NCBI RefSeq assembly: GCF_018100925.1
Contig: NZ_JAGJEH010000010.1
Span: 62,001-126,000, forward strand
Length of the DNA: 64,000 nucleotides
Source of the DNA: Pseudoalteromonas luteoviolacea
Lineage (GTDB): Bacteria; Pseudomonadota; Gammaproteobacteria; Enterobacterales; Alteromonadaceae
Direction of reading: 5' to 3'
The notes under the pieces are model-generated. The model searched no databases. It was not told the DNA's origin and was given only the letters and a program-made list of their open reading frames with translations. Position 1 is the first letter of the stretch. Every line of letters starts with the position of its first letter. The position numbers and the translations under genes are program-made. Shown here one piece after another: positions 45,656 to 55,074 of the stretch.

Positions 45656-46045
45656 TCAGTGCAAAATATCAGGTCGGTTGAGTCTAAAGACTTTTATCGG
45701 GGCTTTGAACTCTGAACCAAACTCATTACGCATTAAATAGTAGCCTTCCATTGTACCTACAGGAGTATCTAATACAGCACCACTGGTGTATTGATAACTC
45801 TCGCCAGGTCGGATCGTTGGCTGTTCGCCCACCACACCTTCGCCTTCGACTTCTGTCTCTTTACCATTGGCGTCGGTGATCAACCAATAGCGACTTTCCA
45901 GTTTTGCACTACACAAGCTATGATTCTTTATCGTAATAGTATAAGCAAAAACGTATTTATCTTTTTCTGGTTGAGATTGAGCTTCAACATAAAATGTCTC
46001 AACAGACACCTTTATCGGCGATCCTAATTCACTGTTTGTTGTCAT
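45656..46045 (-). CDS. apaG: ApaG domain protein
   Basis: A 129-aa fibronectin-like protein, ATG at 46045 giving MTTNSELGSPIKVSVETFYV; the frame extends to 46096 but that part lies in rsmA. It contains YWLITDANGKETEVEGEGVVGEQPTI, with the family motif GVVGEQP, and YQYTSGAVLDTPVGTMEGYY. It overlaps the rsmA stop by 17 bases and precedes apaH by 5. Its role is unresolved. Confidence 0.93.
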   Translation of the reverse strand: MTTNSELGSPIKVSVETFYVEAQSQPEKDKYVFAYTITIKNHSLCSAKLESRYWLITDANGKETEVEGEGVVGEQPTIRPGESYQYTSGAVLDTPVGTMEGYYLMRNEFGSEFKAPIKVFRLNRPDILH

Positions 46046-46835
46046 AAATCCAGTTGGCAATTTCGATAAATTGAGAAAGAGAGATATTTTCCGCACGAAG
46101 AGACGGGTCTATCCCAAGTTGAGTTATTTCTTCTACCGTAAGTAAATTTGATAGGCTGTTACGCAGAGTTTTACGGCGCTGATTGAAAGCCTCTAAACAG
46201 ACGGTATTAAGTATTTTAGTGCTTTTAGCGCTGCGTTGACTGGCATCCTTCGGGATTAATCTAACAACGGCTGAGTCCACTTTAGGAGCGGGTTTAAAGC
46301 AAGTTGGCGGTACTTCAATGACAGGCATCGCGTGGCAGTAGTATTGTGTCATCACACTTAGTCTGCCATATGCTTTAGAGCCAGGTCCTGCGACCATACG
46401 GTTAACTACCTCTTTTTGAAGCATAAAGTGCATGTGCTCAACTTGATCTGCAAACTCAAATAAATGAAAGAGTAGTGGAGTAGAGACATTATATGGCAGG
46501 TTACCAAATATTTTTAGCTTGGCGGTTTCACTGACGAGGCTAGCAAAGTCAAATTTCATTGCATCGCCCTGATGAACGGTTAACTTGCTGCCCATCGTAG
46601 GATGCGCAATTAAGCGCTCGGCAAGGTCTCTGTCCAACTCTACAACTGTGAGTTTGCCACTTAGCTCAACTACGGGTTCTGTAATTGCACCTAAACCTGG
46701 TCCAATTTCCACTAAGTTGTCATTTGGAGTTGGGTCAATCGCTGTGACAATTTTATCGATGATACTATCGTCATTTAAAAAGTTTTGACCAAATCTTTTG
46801 CGGGCGCGGTGGCCCAAATGTACTTTATCTGTCAT
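46029..46835 (-). CDS. rsmA: 16S rRNA dimethyladenosine transferase
   Basis: A 268-aa KsgA-family enzyme dimethylating A1518 and A1519. RKRFGQNFLNDDSIIDKIV, SAM motif VEIGPGLGAIT, and catalytic NLPYNVSTPLLF are present. It overlaps pdxA by 4 bases upstream and apaG downstream. Confidence 0.97.
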   Translation of the reverse strand: MTDKVHLGHRARKRFGQNFLNDDSIIDKIVTAIDPTPNDNLVEIGPGLGAITEPVVELSGKLTVVELDRDLAERLIAHPTMGSKLTVHQGDAMKFDFASLVSETAKLKIFGNLPYNVSTPLLFHLFEFADQVEHMHFMLQKEVVNRMVAGPGSKAYGRLSVMTQYYCHAMPVIEVPPTCFKPAPKVDSAVVRLIPKDASQRSAKSTKILNTVCLEAFNQRRKTLRNSLSNLLTVEEITQLGIDPSLRAENISLSQFIEIANWIYDNKQ

Positions 46836-47830
46836 GAATTCTGTATTTTCTTGCTTGCAAGCTTGATTGCTTCGTGAATTGCTAATTCAAAGCTACCTAC
46901 TTCCACATCACCTGATGCAGCGAGATCAAGTGCAGTGCCATGATCTACGGAGGTTCTTATAAACGGCAGTCCCAAAGTAATATTAACTGAGTTACCAAAT
47001 CCTTTATATTTTAACACAGGTAATCCTTGATCGTGATACATTGCCAGTACCGCATCTGCATTATCTAGGTATTTAGCTTGAAAAAGTGTATCGGCAGGAA
47101 GAGGACCAATGAAGTTTTTGCCTTCATTGTTAAGTTTTTCAAGTACTGGAGAAATCGTATCTATCTCTTCATTCCCTAAATGTCCGCCTTCTCCAGCGTG
47201 AGGGTTTAGTCCACACACTAAGATCCTGGGGTCTTCAACACCAAATTTCGTTTGCAAGTCATGGTAGAGAATGTTTGCAACTTTAGTCAGGCGTTCTTGT
47301 GTTATTGCCTTTGAGACATAGGCCAGTGGTATGTGGGTGGTGGCTAAAGCAACTCTTAACCCTGTGGTGGCGAGCATCATTACCACATCTGGTGTGTTAG
47401 ATTGATGGGCAAAATATTCGGTATGACCACTAAATGAGATACCTGCTCGATTAATTATTCCTTTGTGTACCGGCCCTGTGACAACGGCGTCAAAGGTGCC
47501 ATCCATATTCTTCTCAGAAGCTATGCGTAGCGTATCTAGTACATATTGACCATTTTGTTCATCTAGCTGTCCAGGAACAACGTCACATCCTTTGTCTACT
47601 TGAAGGTAGTAAAGTTGCTTCGGTCCCGCGGGTTTTACATCTTTCTGTTGATCAAATGGGAGTAACTCAATCTCTAAGCCTAGCTCGCGGGCTCTTTGCT
47701 CCAGTATGGTACGGTCTACGACGGCAACAAGCTGGGCAGGCCAGCTCTGTTGCGCTAACTTAATCACTAAATCAGGACCAATACCAGCAGGTTCCCCAGG
47801 AGTAATAGCTATTCTCAAGCTCATATACAC
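46832..47830 (-). CDS. pdxA: 4-hydroxythreonine-4-phosphate dehydrogenase
   Basis: A 332-aa NAD-dependent enzyme of the DXP-dependent pyridoxal phosphate pathway. ITPGEPAGIGPDL, VTGPVHKGIINRAGISFSGHTEYFA, and metal site GLNPHAGEGGHLG. M1 and M3 (47824) are both possible starts. It follows surA by 5 bases. Confidence 0.96.
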   Translation of the reverse strand: MYMSLRIAITPGEPAGIGPDLVIKLAQQSWPAQLVAVVDRTILEQRARELGLEIELLPFDQQKDVKPAGPKQLYYLQVDKGCDVVPGQLDEQNGQYVLDTLRIASEKNMDGTFDAVVTGPVHKGIINRAGISFSGHTEYFAHQSNTPDVVMMLATTGLRVALATTHIPLAYVSKAITQERLTKVANILYHDLQTKFGVEDPRILVCGLNPHAGEGGHLGNEEIDTISPVLEKLNNEGKNFIGPLPADTLFQAKYLDNADAVLAMYHDQGLPVLKYKGFGNSVNITLGLPFIRTSVDHGTALDLAASGDVEVGSFELAIHEAIKLASKKIQNS

Positions 47831-47835
47831 TCTTC

Positions 47836-49128
47836 TTATTTGTTCTCTAGTACTTCAACGTGAGCTTGCTCTCGCATTTCTCTCATCCATTTGAAGCTTT
47901 CTTCTTTGAATTTTCTTCTAAATAATAGTTGGTGCGCTCTATTCATTTTTGCTTGTTCAGTTTTATCTGCAACGCGCTTATCTAGAAGCTGTACAATATG
48001 CCAACCAAAATTACTGCGAAATGGTTCACTGATCTCATCTTGCTCAAGGCTCAATAGAGTGTCTCTAAATGCTGGCACATAGGTAGTTGGATCTGTCCAA
48101 TCGTATTCACCGCCTTTGAGTGCTGAACCTGGATCTTGAGAATGCTCTTTTGCTAGTTCGGCAAAATCCGCCTTACCAGCTCTTAAATCTTTGACAAAAC
48201 CAGCCAGCATATCACGGGCTTTTTCTTCGCTAAGAATAATAGATGGTTCTAACAGAATGTGTCTTGAGCGAACTTCGACAGTTTCGACAATCTCTCGGCC
48301 TCTAACATCCTGAACCTTAACGATGTGGAAACCAGCGCCTGAGCGTAATGGTCCGACTAATTCGTCTTTCTTTTTGCCTTTGATGGCTTCGGCAAATAGC
48401 GTTGGCATCTCATTGATACCCATCCAGCCCAACTGACCACCGTCAAGCGCGTTGGCACCACCTGATGAGGCAATTGCAATACGCTTAAACTCTTTTCCCT
48501 CGTTTAAGAATTTGATGACGTTTTCTGCGCGCTCTCTGGCTTCTTCAATTTCTTCAGGGTTTGCTTTGCTTTCTATCTTTATTAGGATATGGCCAATATT
48601 GTACTCTTCGCTTTGGCCAGTTTGCTGTGCAAGGATTTTATTTAAGTTTTCAATTTCTTGTGGGCTTATGTAAACCCTTCTATCCACCGCGCTGCGTTTA
48701 ACCTGCCCGACAGTGATCTCTTTTCGAACTTCTTCTCGGTAAGCTTGGAAGCTGTCACCAGCTGCTTCAATCGAGTTGCGAAGGTCAACAATGGTTCCAC
48801 CTTGCTCTTTTGCGATATTTGCTAAAGTTTGATCTAAATGGGCATCAGAAATAGTTAGGCCCATTCTATTTGCTAGCTGCAAAATCAAAGTTTCATCGAT
48901 CAATTTATCGGTTGCTTGAATGCGCAATACTTTATCCGATGGTAGTTCTGTACCTTGTTGATTTGCTTGTTCTTTGACTCGATTTACGATTTGATCTACT
49001 TCACTTTGAAGTACAACACCATCATTAACAGTGGCAACTACTTTGTCTATTTGTATGCGTTCAGCTAGTGCCGGCTGACATAGTGCGGCACTTAGTACGG
49101 GAATGAGTAACAGCTTTTTGAAATTCAT
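47836..49128 (-). CDS. surA: Periplasmic chaperone SurA
   Basis: A 430-aa protein: signal peptide ending near ALA (22), an N-terminal chaperone region, two parvulin PPIase domains (about 175-275 and 286-385, each with GGQLGWM- or GGEYDWT-type cores), and a C-terminal helix. It escorts outer-membrane porins and LptD to the BAM complex; lptD is the preceding gene, 14 bases away. Confidence 0.96.
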   Translation of the reverse strand: MNFKKLLLIPVLSAALCQPALAERIQIDKVVATVNDGVVLQSEVDQIVNRVKEQANQQGTELPSDKVLRIQATDKLIDETLILQLANRMGLTISDAHLDQTLANIAKEQGGTIVDLRNSIEAAGDSFQAYREEVRKEITVGQVKRSAVDRRVYISPQEIENLNKILAQQTGQSEEYNIGHILIKIESKANPEEIEEARERAENVIKFLNEGKEFKRIAIASSGGANALDGGQLGWMGINEMPTLFAEAIKGKKKDELVGPLRSGAGFHIVKVQDVRGREIVETVEVRSRHILLEPSIILSEEKARDMLAGFVKDLRAGKADFAELAKEHSQDPGSALKGGEYDWTDPTTYVPAFRDTLLSLEQDEISEPFRSNFGWHIVQLLDKRVADKTEQAKMNRAHQLLFRRKFKEESFKWMREMREQAHVEVLENK

Positions 49129-49142
49129 AAGAGTCTTTGTTG

Positions 49143-51398
49143 TTAATTATTTAAAAAATAAGGTCTTCTATAACCAAATATACCTTGTTTCAGTAATTGG
49201 CTTGCATCGTATCTCGACTTGCTCCCCAACCCTTTTAACACAAAATTAAAATTTATGCTCGAGTCGAAAACCGGGTCTTGAAAATTTGTAGACTGATTCA
49301 AGTCTGTTTCTATGGTCCGGTTGCCAGTAATTTGAACAGCCCAGCAGCAAGATTCGTATTGCACACCGGCAAATACCTCAATACTGCGCTTACTTGTCAA
49401 ATCACGGTGATAACTTGCTACCACTTGCCAATTTTCGTCAATTGGTAAGCTGGTGAAGATACCGACTTGATCTATCTCATTACCTGAGACATCGTTAGCA
49501 TAGTGATGGTTCAACTGTACCAGCTTTTTATTGTTGCCTCGATAGTCAATTGTCATATGCGAACGGATCAGGTCCTTTTCGTCGGCATCATACTGTATAC
49601 CGCCCGAAAAGTACCACCTAGGATGCCAATGTATTTTGGTCTCCGCTGCAAAAAGTGCATTGTAGTTATTATCACCAAAACGTCCATCAAGCGTATTCTT
49701 TGTTGGTTTGACCGAGTCACTTAGATAAATGATTTGGCCCATACTAAAGCTGAATCGCTCAATATTTTTACTATCAAGCAAGCGAGTAGTTGCACCTAGA
49801 GTAAATTGATTTGCTTCAGAGATATAGTCGACGCCCGAAAAGCGACGTTCCCTAAACAAACCAAAAAAATCATCTTGCATCTTTACTGTATCGTACTGGC
49901 CGATTTTGCTTTGATCCTTTTTAGGTGTGTATAAATATTGGATCTGAGGTTCTAATGTTTGCGTACCATCGGTGAGTAAGAAGTGTGTGCTTCGCTCCAA
50001 ATTTAATTGTCCATGCAAGCGGACCTTCGGCAATGTACGTGAAGTCGATTCTGCGTACTCGCTTTCACTAAAATGACCATTTTGCTCGTAGTGCGTATGT
50101 AAAAGCGCAAACTTTGAGTCGAATGACCAGGCGTAATCACTGAGGTTGTAGGTTACACTTGGCTCAAGGTGAATTCGGGTTGCATCCGTTATTTGAGCAT
50201 CACTGTTTTTAAAGTGACTCATTTGTCCAGTGAAACGCCAGTCAGCGCCAAGGTATTCTTCTGGTGTACGGTTTTTAATCGTGATCTCTGGAAACGCAGA
50301 GTAGGATTCTACATGGTTACCCAAAACTTCAAAATTTTGTACCTGCAAGTCGACTAGCCAATCTTCTCCAAGATAGCTTAGTTGACCTTTTCGAGCTAAA
50401 TGAGTATCTGTTTGATTCGCGTAGTTTGAGCCTAGGTCCGTTAAGTAATTGTCATCACTAACATTTGTTACATCAACATTTGCACGCCAAAAGTCGTTAA
50501 AATAACTTTTTTGCTGCCAATGAACTAAATAACGTTCATCTAAATTTGCTTCTGATTTATCGTTGCTCAATACCTCAGCTGCGATAGTTCCGGTATGTTG
50601 TTCTGTTAGATAGCGGAATTCGCCCTGTAATTGCAGTCCTTTGTTTGACATATACCTAGGAGTCAGTAACGCGTCATAATTTTCTGCAAGGTTAAAGTAA
50701 TAAGGCGTGACGATTTCTAGACCATATCTGTTTGAGCTTGATAGCGTCGGAGTGAGTAGTCCAGATTTTCTTTTATCATCAATTGGAAATGTGAAATAAG
50801 GGATATAAACAACAGGTGTATCGAGTATCTTTAAGACAGAGTTGTATGTTTCTCCCCAACCTTTTTCTTTATCTAGGGAAATTGTGCTGGCTTCGAGTTC
50901 CCAAAAAGGGTTATCGCTTGGGCAAGTTGTAAAGCTTGAATTGAACAGGTCAACTTGGGTTGATGTTGCACGAAGCTTTTCAGCTTTCCCTTTACCTAGT
51001 TGTTGAGTCAATTGATACTGGGCGCCGAGTAAGCTAAATTCACTTTGGCCAAGATCAGCATACATTCCTGAGCTATTGACCATGGTGTAGTCATCTTGAA
51101 AGAGCAAGGGGCCCGAAGCATGCAGAAGCCCTTTTTGCTTATCTATTAGTGCGCTCTCGGCTGTGACGGTCATGGTGTCGGTATTAACAGCAACATCCCC
51201 CGAAAACTCAGCACTTTCTTTACCCTGCAGTTCGACTTTATTGGCTTGAATATCGATGGTGTCGGGTAGCAAACCTGTCATAGGCTGCCAGTTTTTTGGC
51301 TGAAGATAGTCTTTACAGAGCCCGCTAACAGTGTTCGAATTAGCTATAGCCTGTGTACTAATAAGGGGTAGGACTAAAATGCCCCAGTTTTTGTTCAT
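49143..51398 (-). CDS. lptD: LPS-assembly protein LptD
   Basis: A 751-aa outer-membrane protein: signal peptide to about residue 20, an N-terminal OstA jellyroll (about 50-150) and a C-terminal beta-barrel. The four cysteines for the two disulfides are C28, C159, C684 and C685, matching E. coli C31/C173/C724/C725. With LptE it places LPS on the cell surface. First gene of the surA-pdxA operon, divergent from amgK. Confidence 0.95.
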   Translation of the reverse strand: MNKNWGILVLPLISTQAIANSNTVSGLCKDYLQPKNWQPMTGLLPDTIDIQANKVELQGKESAEFSGDVAVNTDTMTVTAESALIDKQKGLLHASGPLLFQDDYTMVNSSGMYADLGQSEFSLLGAQYQLTQQLGKGKAEKLRATSTQVDLFNSSFTTCPSDNPFWELEASTISLDKEKGWGETYNSVLKILDTPVVYIPYFTFPIDDKRKSGLLTPTLSSSNRYGLEIVTPYYFNLAENYDALLTPRYMSNKGLQLQGEFRYLTEQHTGTIAAEVLSNDKSEANLDERYLVHWQQKSYFNDFWRANVDVTNVSDDNYLTDLGSNYANQTDTHLARKGQLSYLGEDWLVDLQVQNFEVLGNHVESYSAFPEITIKNRTPEEYLGADWRFTGQMSHFKNSDAQITDATRIHLEPSVTYNLSDYAWSFDSKFALLHTHYEQNGHFSESEYAESTSRTLPKVRLHGQLNLERSTHFLLTDGTQTLEPQIQYLYTPKKDQSKIGQYDTVKMQDDFFGLFRERRFSGVDYISEANQFTLGATTRLLDSKNIERFSFSMGQIIYLSDSVKPTKNTLDGRFGDNNYNALFAAETKIHWHPRWYFSGGIQYDADEKDLIRSHMTIDYRGNNKKLVQLNHHYANDVSGNEIDQVGIFTSLPIDENWQVVASYHRDLTSKRSIEVFAGVQYESCCWAVQITGNRTIETDLNQSTNFQDPVFDSSINFNFVLKGLGSKSRYDASQLLKQGIFGYRRPYFLNN

Positions 51399-51494
51399 TT
51401 ATCGACCTTGTCTACCTAGCACCACGATTCAGCCAGACATGATAAATGAAAACAGTGTTAAATACAGTAATTAAGATCAGTAATTGGTGAAAAT

Positions 51495-52532
51495 ATGGCG
51501 AGCTTAACTCCAACACTTGCATTGCAACGAAAAGAACAAAGAATACGCTTTGTCGAGACTCATATTAAACAACTTAATCAAGCTGATGATGAATTGACCA
51601 TCTCTGCTATTACAGGAGATGCAAGCTTTAGATTGTATTTTCGCGTTCGCGCGACACAGTCACAGTATGTATTAATGGATGTACCGCCAGATAAAGGCTC
51701 CATTGAGGCGTTTATTCACCTCAATCATGTCTTTTCTCAAGGTGGGTTGGCTGTACCAGAGATATTGGCTTTCGATACCGAGCTTGGCTTTGTGCTGTTG
51801 GAAGATTTGGGGTCGGTCCATCTTGCAGATATTATTGCTCAGCAGGGGGATTACCGTTATTACAGTGAGTTACTTGCTTGGCTGCCTCAAATTGCAACGC
51901 TTGAAGTATCTAAATGGATGAACACTTATGATGCACCGTTTATCGAGCAGGAAATAAACATTTTTAAATCTTGGCTACTGGAGTCCTGGCTGGGTTATCG
52001 GTGTTCCCCTGAAGTAACCCGTAATTGGCAGTTACTAGTTTCCCGTCTTAGCGAGTCTATGATAACACAACCTCAAGTTGTAATGCATCGAGACTTCCAC
52101 AGCCGGAATATTATGTATAGCCAAGCTGGTGGGCGTCTTATTGACTATCAAGACGCAGTAGTAGGCCCTGTTTGTTATGATGCTGTTTCGCTGCTAAAGG
52201 ATTGTTATCTTAAATTGCCGTCACAACAATTTGAGCAATTGAAAAGGGAAAGTTATCAGCACCTTGCAGATGCTGGGTTACTCCCTGATATGTCTTTTGC
52301 ACAATATGTTGAATCTTTTAATTTAACAGGGCTTCAAAGGCATTTAAAAGCGGCAGGTATTTTTGCTCGGTTACATTTGCGAGACGGTAAACCTGGGTAC
52401 TTACCAAGCATATTGCCAACTTTAAATTACATAGTGGAAACTGCGGAGATGTTTACAGAGTTTCAATGGCTTGCAACTTGGTTACAATCCGAGATAATAC
52501 CTATGATAGAAAAGAAATTAACAGAATCATAA
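51495..52532 (+). CDS. amgK: N-acetylmuramate/N-acetylglucosamine anomeric kinase
   Basis: A 345-aa aminoglycoside-phosphotransferase-fold kinase. The ISAITGDASFRLYFRV start and the catalytic VMHRDFHSRNIMY plus LIDYQDAVVGP (Asp pair) are typical. In Pseudomonas AmgK phosphorylates MurNAc at the anomeric carbon in the MurU recycling route that bypasses de novo UDP-MurNAc synthesis (and fosfomycin inhibition). The stop overlaps the murU ATG by one base (TAATG), and lptD is divergent, as in Pseudomonas. Confidence 0.92.
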   Translation: MASLTPTLALQRKEQRIRFVETHIKQLNQADDELTISAITGDASFRLYFRVRATQSQYVLMDVPPDKGSIEAFIHLNHVFSQGGLAVPEILAFDTELGFVLLEDLGSVHLADIIAQQGDYRYYSELLAWLPQIATLEVSKWMNTYDAPFIEQEINIFKSWLLESWLGYRCSPEVTRNWQLLVSRLSESMITQPQVVMHRDFHSRNIMYSQAGGRLIDYQDAVVGPVCYDAVSLLKDCYLKLPSQQFEQLKRESYQHLADAGLLPDMSFAQYVESFNLTGLQRHLKAAGIFARLHLRDGKPGYLPSILPTLNYIVETAEMFTEFQWLATWLQSEIIPMIEKKLTES

Positions 52533-53209
52533 TGAAAGCAATGATCTTAGCCGCTGGCCGTGGGCAGCGTATGATGCCCTTGACCGCAGATATGCCAAAA
52601 CCATTATTAGAAGTTGGCAATAAGCCATTAATAGAATACCACCTCGAAAGATTAAAGTTGGCAGGTATTACGCAAGTGGTGATCAACCTAGCGTGGCAAG
52701 GCGAAAAAATAGAGCGCTATTTTGGTGATGGCAAGCATCTGGGTTTGCAGATTGATTACAGTTACGAGCCTGATGGGGGGTTGGAAACAGCGGGTGGTAT
52801 TGTTAAAGCAATGCCGATGTTATGCGAAGATCACGATACTTTTATTGTGATTAATGGTGATATCTTTACCGATTATGATGTACATGCGTTAAGTCAGCTA
52901 AAACTTATGCCCGCAGAAGCACACCTAGTTTTGGTGGAAAACCCATCCCATAATCCCGCTGGAGACTTTCGTTTAAGTCATCAACCAGCCAACGAGCAAA
53001 CTTATACATTTTCGGGTATCGGGCTGTATCATAGGGCATTTTTTGACAACCTTTCGGTAGAAAAAATACCACTTGGACCAATGTTAAGATCTGGAATAGA
53101 GGAAGGGATGGTGTCTTGTGAATTGTACGTCGGGGCATGGCATGATATAGGCACACCAGAGCGACTTGCAGAGATCAACGCAGCCTTGGAGGCGAGTAAT
53201 GTGGGGTAA
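52532..53209 (+). CDS. murU: N-acetylmuramate-1-phosphate uridylyltransferase
   Basis: A 225-aa nucleotidyltransferase beginning MKAMILAAGRGQRMMPLTADMPKPLLEVGNKPLIE, with metal-binding INGDIF and late GAWHDIGTPERL. It converts MurNAc-1-P to UDP-MurNAc. The start at 52532 is set by the TAATG overlap with amgK; the frame upstream belongs to amgK sequence. It overlaps djlA by 11 bases. Confidence 0.94.
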   Translation: MKAMILAAGRGQRMMPLTADMPKPLLEVGNKPLIEYHLERLKLAGITQVVINLAWQGEKIERYFGDGKHLGLQIDYSYEPDGGLETAGGIVKAMPMLCEDHDTFIVINGDIFTDYDVHALSQLKLMPAEAHLVLVENPSHNPAGDFRLSHQPANEQTYTFSGIGLYHRAFFDNLSVEKIPLGPMLRSGIEEGMVSCELYVGAWHDIGTPERLAEINAALEASNVG

Positions 53210-54077
53210 AATTCTAGGTACAGGGTTTGGTTTTTTGTTTGGGAAATGGCTTGGAGCCGTCCTAGGGTTCTATTTGGGTCATTTATTTGATAAAAGCTTG
53301 AAGCAGGACTTTGACAAGGCTGGTGGCTTTCAAGGTTTTTTTAGTGGCGATGATCTAAATGAGCGTCAAGCACTGTTCTTTTCTAGTTGTTTTGCGGTAA
53401 TGGGCCATATCGCGAAATCTAACGGCAGAGTTAGCGAGGTGCATATTCGAGCCGCTTCAGCGTTTATGGATGAAATGGCTTTACATGGTGACGACCGCAA
53501 AGAAGCACAAAGTGCCTTCAACTCGGGTAAGCACAGTGATTTTTCTATTAAAGAAGCTGTCGGGGATTTTAAAGAGGCATTTGCACGACGCTATGATTTA
53601 TTGCAGCTGTTTTTAGAGATCCAAATTCAAATGGCGTTTTCAGATGGCCACCTTTCCAGCAAGGAGTTGGAGCTGCTTAAGTTGGTCAGTAAATTTTTAG
53701 GTATTGGCAATAAACACTTTAATTTCGTATTAAAACGCTATCAAGCAGAATTCAAGTTCAGGCAGCAGCGGGCTCAATGGCAGTCGCAGCAGCAAAGCCG
53801 TCATTCACAAAGCAGTTTCAGGCAAGAACGTGAGCAATCGAATAACTATCGCCAAAACACAGCCGCTAGCACTGATGTATCTAAGGAACATGCATTAGCC
53901 GTGTTAGGACTTGAGCAAGGTGCAAGTGATAAAGAGATTAAGCGCGCATATCGCAAATTGATGGCACAGCACCATCCAGATAAGTTGGTATCCCAAGGGT
54001 TACCTGAACATATGATGGAAGTTGCAAAAGCCAAATCGCAAAGTATTCAGGCAGCCTACGAAGTGCTTAAAAAATAA
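53199..54077 (+). CDS. djlA: Membrane-anchored DnaJ-like co-chaperone DjlA
   Basis: A 292-aa protein. ATG 53199 has GGAGGCG 5-6 bases before it and lies inside the end of murU. Short N-terminal Gly-rich TM (about 7-27), a TerB-like domain (about 50-175), a Gln/Arg/Ser-rich linker (about 188-228), and a C-terminal J domain (about 232-290) with HHPDK (HPD motif). It would stimulate DnaK at the inner membrane. Confidence 0.94.
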   Translation: MWGKILGTGFGFLFGKWLGAVLGFYLGHLFDKSLKQDFDKAGGFQGFFSGDDLNERQALFFSSCFAVMGHIAKSNGRVSEVHIRAASAFMDEMALHGDDRKEAQSAFNSGKHSDFSIKEAVGDFKEAFARRYDLLQLFLEIQIQMAFSDGHLSSKELELLKLVSKFLGIGNKHFNFVLKRYQAEFKFRQQRAQWQSQQQSRHSQSSFRQEREQSNNYRQNTAASTDVSKEHALAVLGLEQGASDKEIKRAYRKLMAQHHPDKLVSQGLPEHMMEVAKAKSQSIQAAYEVLKK

Positions 54078-54082
54078 CTAGT

Positions 54083-54955
54083 TTAGAGCTGCCTTAAAAA
54101 ACCAGAAAGTTCTTTTCGCAATCTATAATGTTGGTTTTGTTGGGAGTTTTGGCCGAAAAGCTCCCTTTGACGATAATCGTATTTACTATTTCTTTTTGCC
54201 CATCGGCGCCTATCTTTGATCGTATGAAGCACGGCTGGGTTGTCGTAAGAATAGAAAACGTCTAGCAGTGCAGGGCTTACCAGCGATAAACTTGCAGCGA
54301 GATGCTTGTTCCTGTTGGGGTTTGCAAGTTGAGCGCTGACAGTGACCAACGCGTCCACCCGTATTTTAGGCAGCGTAGCTAGATACTCGGCAAATAACCC
54401 TGCACTGTTTCCAAATGCAACAATGGCAATGTGCTCATGTTCACGTAGTGCCAAAGTTTTGTAAAGTGCATCAAAGCGAGCTACAAGTTCAGTTTTGTAG
54501 TCATTTAGGGCTGATTCGCTTATCGCAGAGATAGCCGTTTGTCGCGTTGCGCTTGATTCACTTTTTGCTGTATTTGCAATAGCGTCTTGCATTAAGTCTG
54601 CGTTGGCATTGAAACCTGGAGAGGGGATCACATAGGTGTCGTAGCCGTCATCATTGAGTGCCTCGCGCAAATAACTCAAACCGTTTCCTTGTAAAGGCGA
54701 TTGCTCTATGCCAGGCAGCATGACAATAATGCCTCGCTTGTTGCCACTCATATATTCAGAGAAAAGCACAGGGATCTCTCTGTCGTCGTCTTTGATGGTA
54801 ATGAATGAGTCACTGGGCAACCAATAACTCAAATCGGATTCTATGACTTCGACTTTGGCTACAGGCGCAATGTGCTCTATTGCTAAACAATGGTTATTGA
54901 ATGCGGCGATAGTGCATAAAAAAATAATAAAATGTGAAATTATCGTATGTTTCAT
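54083..54955 (-). CDS. DUF3530 family secreted alpha/beta-hydrolase-like protein
   Basis: A 290-aa protein with a signal peptide (cleavage near CLA, residue 25). It has LPGIEQSPLQG (oxyanion-type loop), IVAFGNSAGLFAEYLA in place of a GxSxG nucleophile elbow (here G-N-S-A-G), and a basic C-terminal tail. DUF3530 proteins belong to the alpha/beta-hydrolase clan; activity is not established. It is convergent with djlA, only 5 bases apart. Confidence 0.8.
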   Translation of the reverse strand: MKHTIISHFIIFLCTIAAFNNHCLAIEHIAPVAKVEVIESDLSYWLPSDSFITIKDDDREIPVLFSEYMSGNKRGIIVMLPGIEQSPLQGNGLSYLREALNDDGYDTYVIPSPGFNANADLMQDAIANTAKSESSATRQTAISAISESALNDYKTELVARFDALYKTLALREHEHIAIVAFGNSAGLFAEYLATLPKIRVDALVTVSAQLANPNRNKHLAASLSLVSPALLDVFYSYDNPAVLHTIKDRRRWAKRNSKYDYRQRELFGQNSQQNQHYRLRKELSGFLRQL

Positions 54956-55074
54956 CGAGTATTCGTCAAATTCGCTGCGGCTACCTTAAGTATCGACTAA
55001 AAACCAGCGAGCTTTAGTATTTTAATTCGGGAATTTGATACACTGTGCGGGTATCAAATTATGGAGGTTTAATA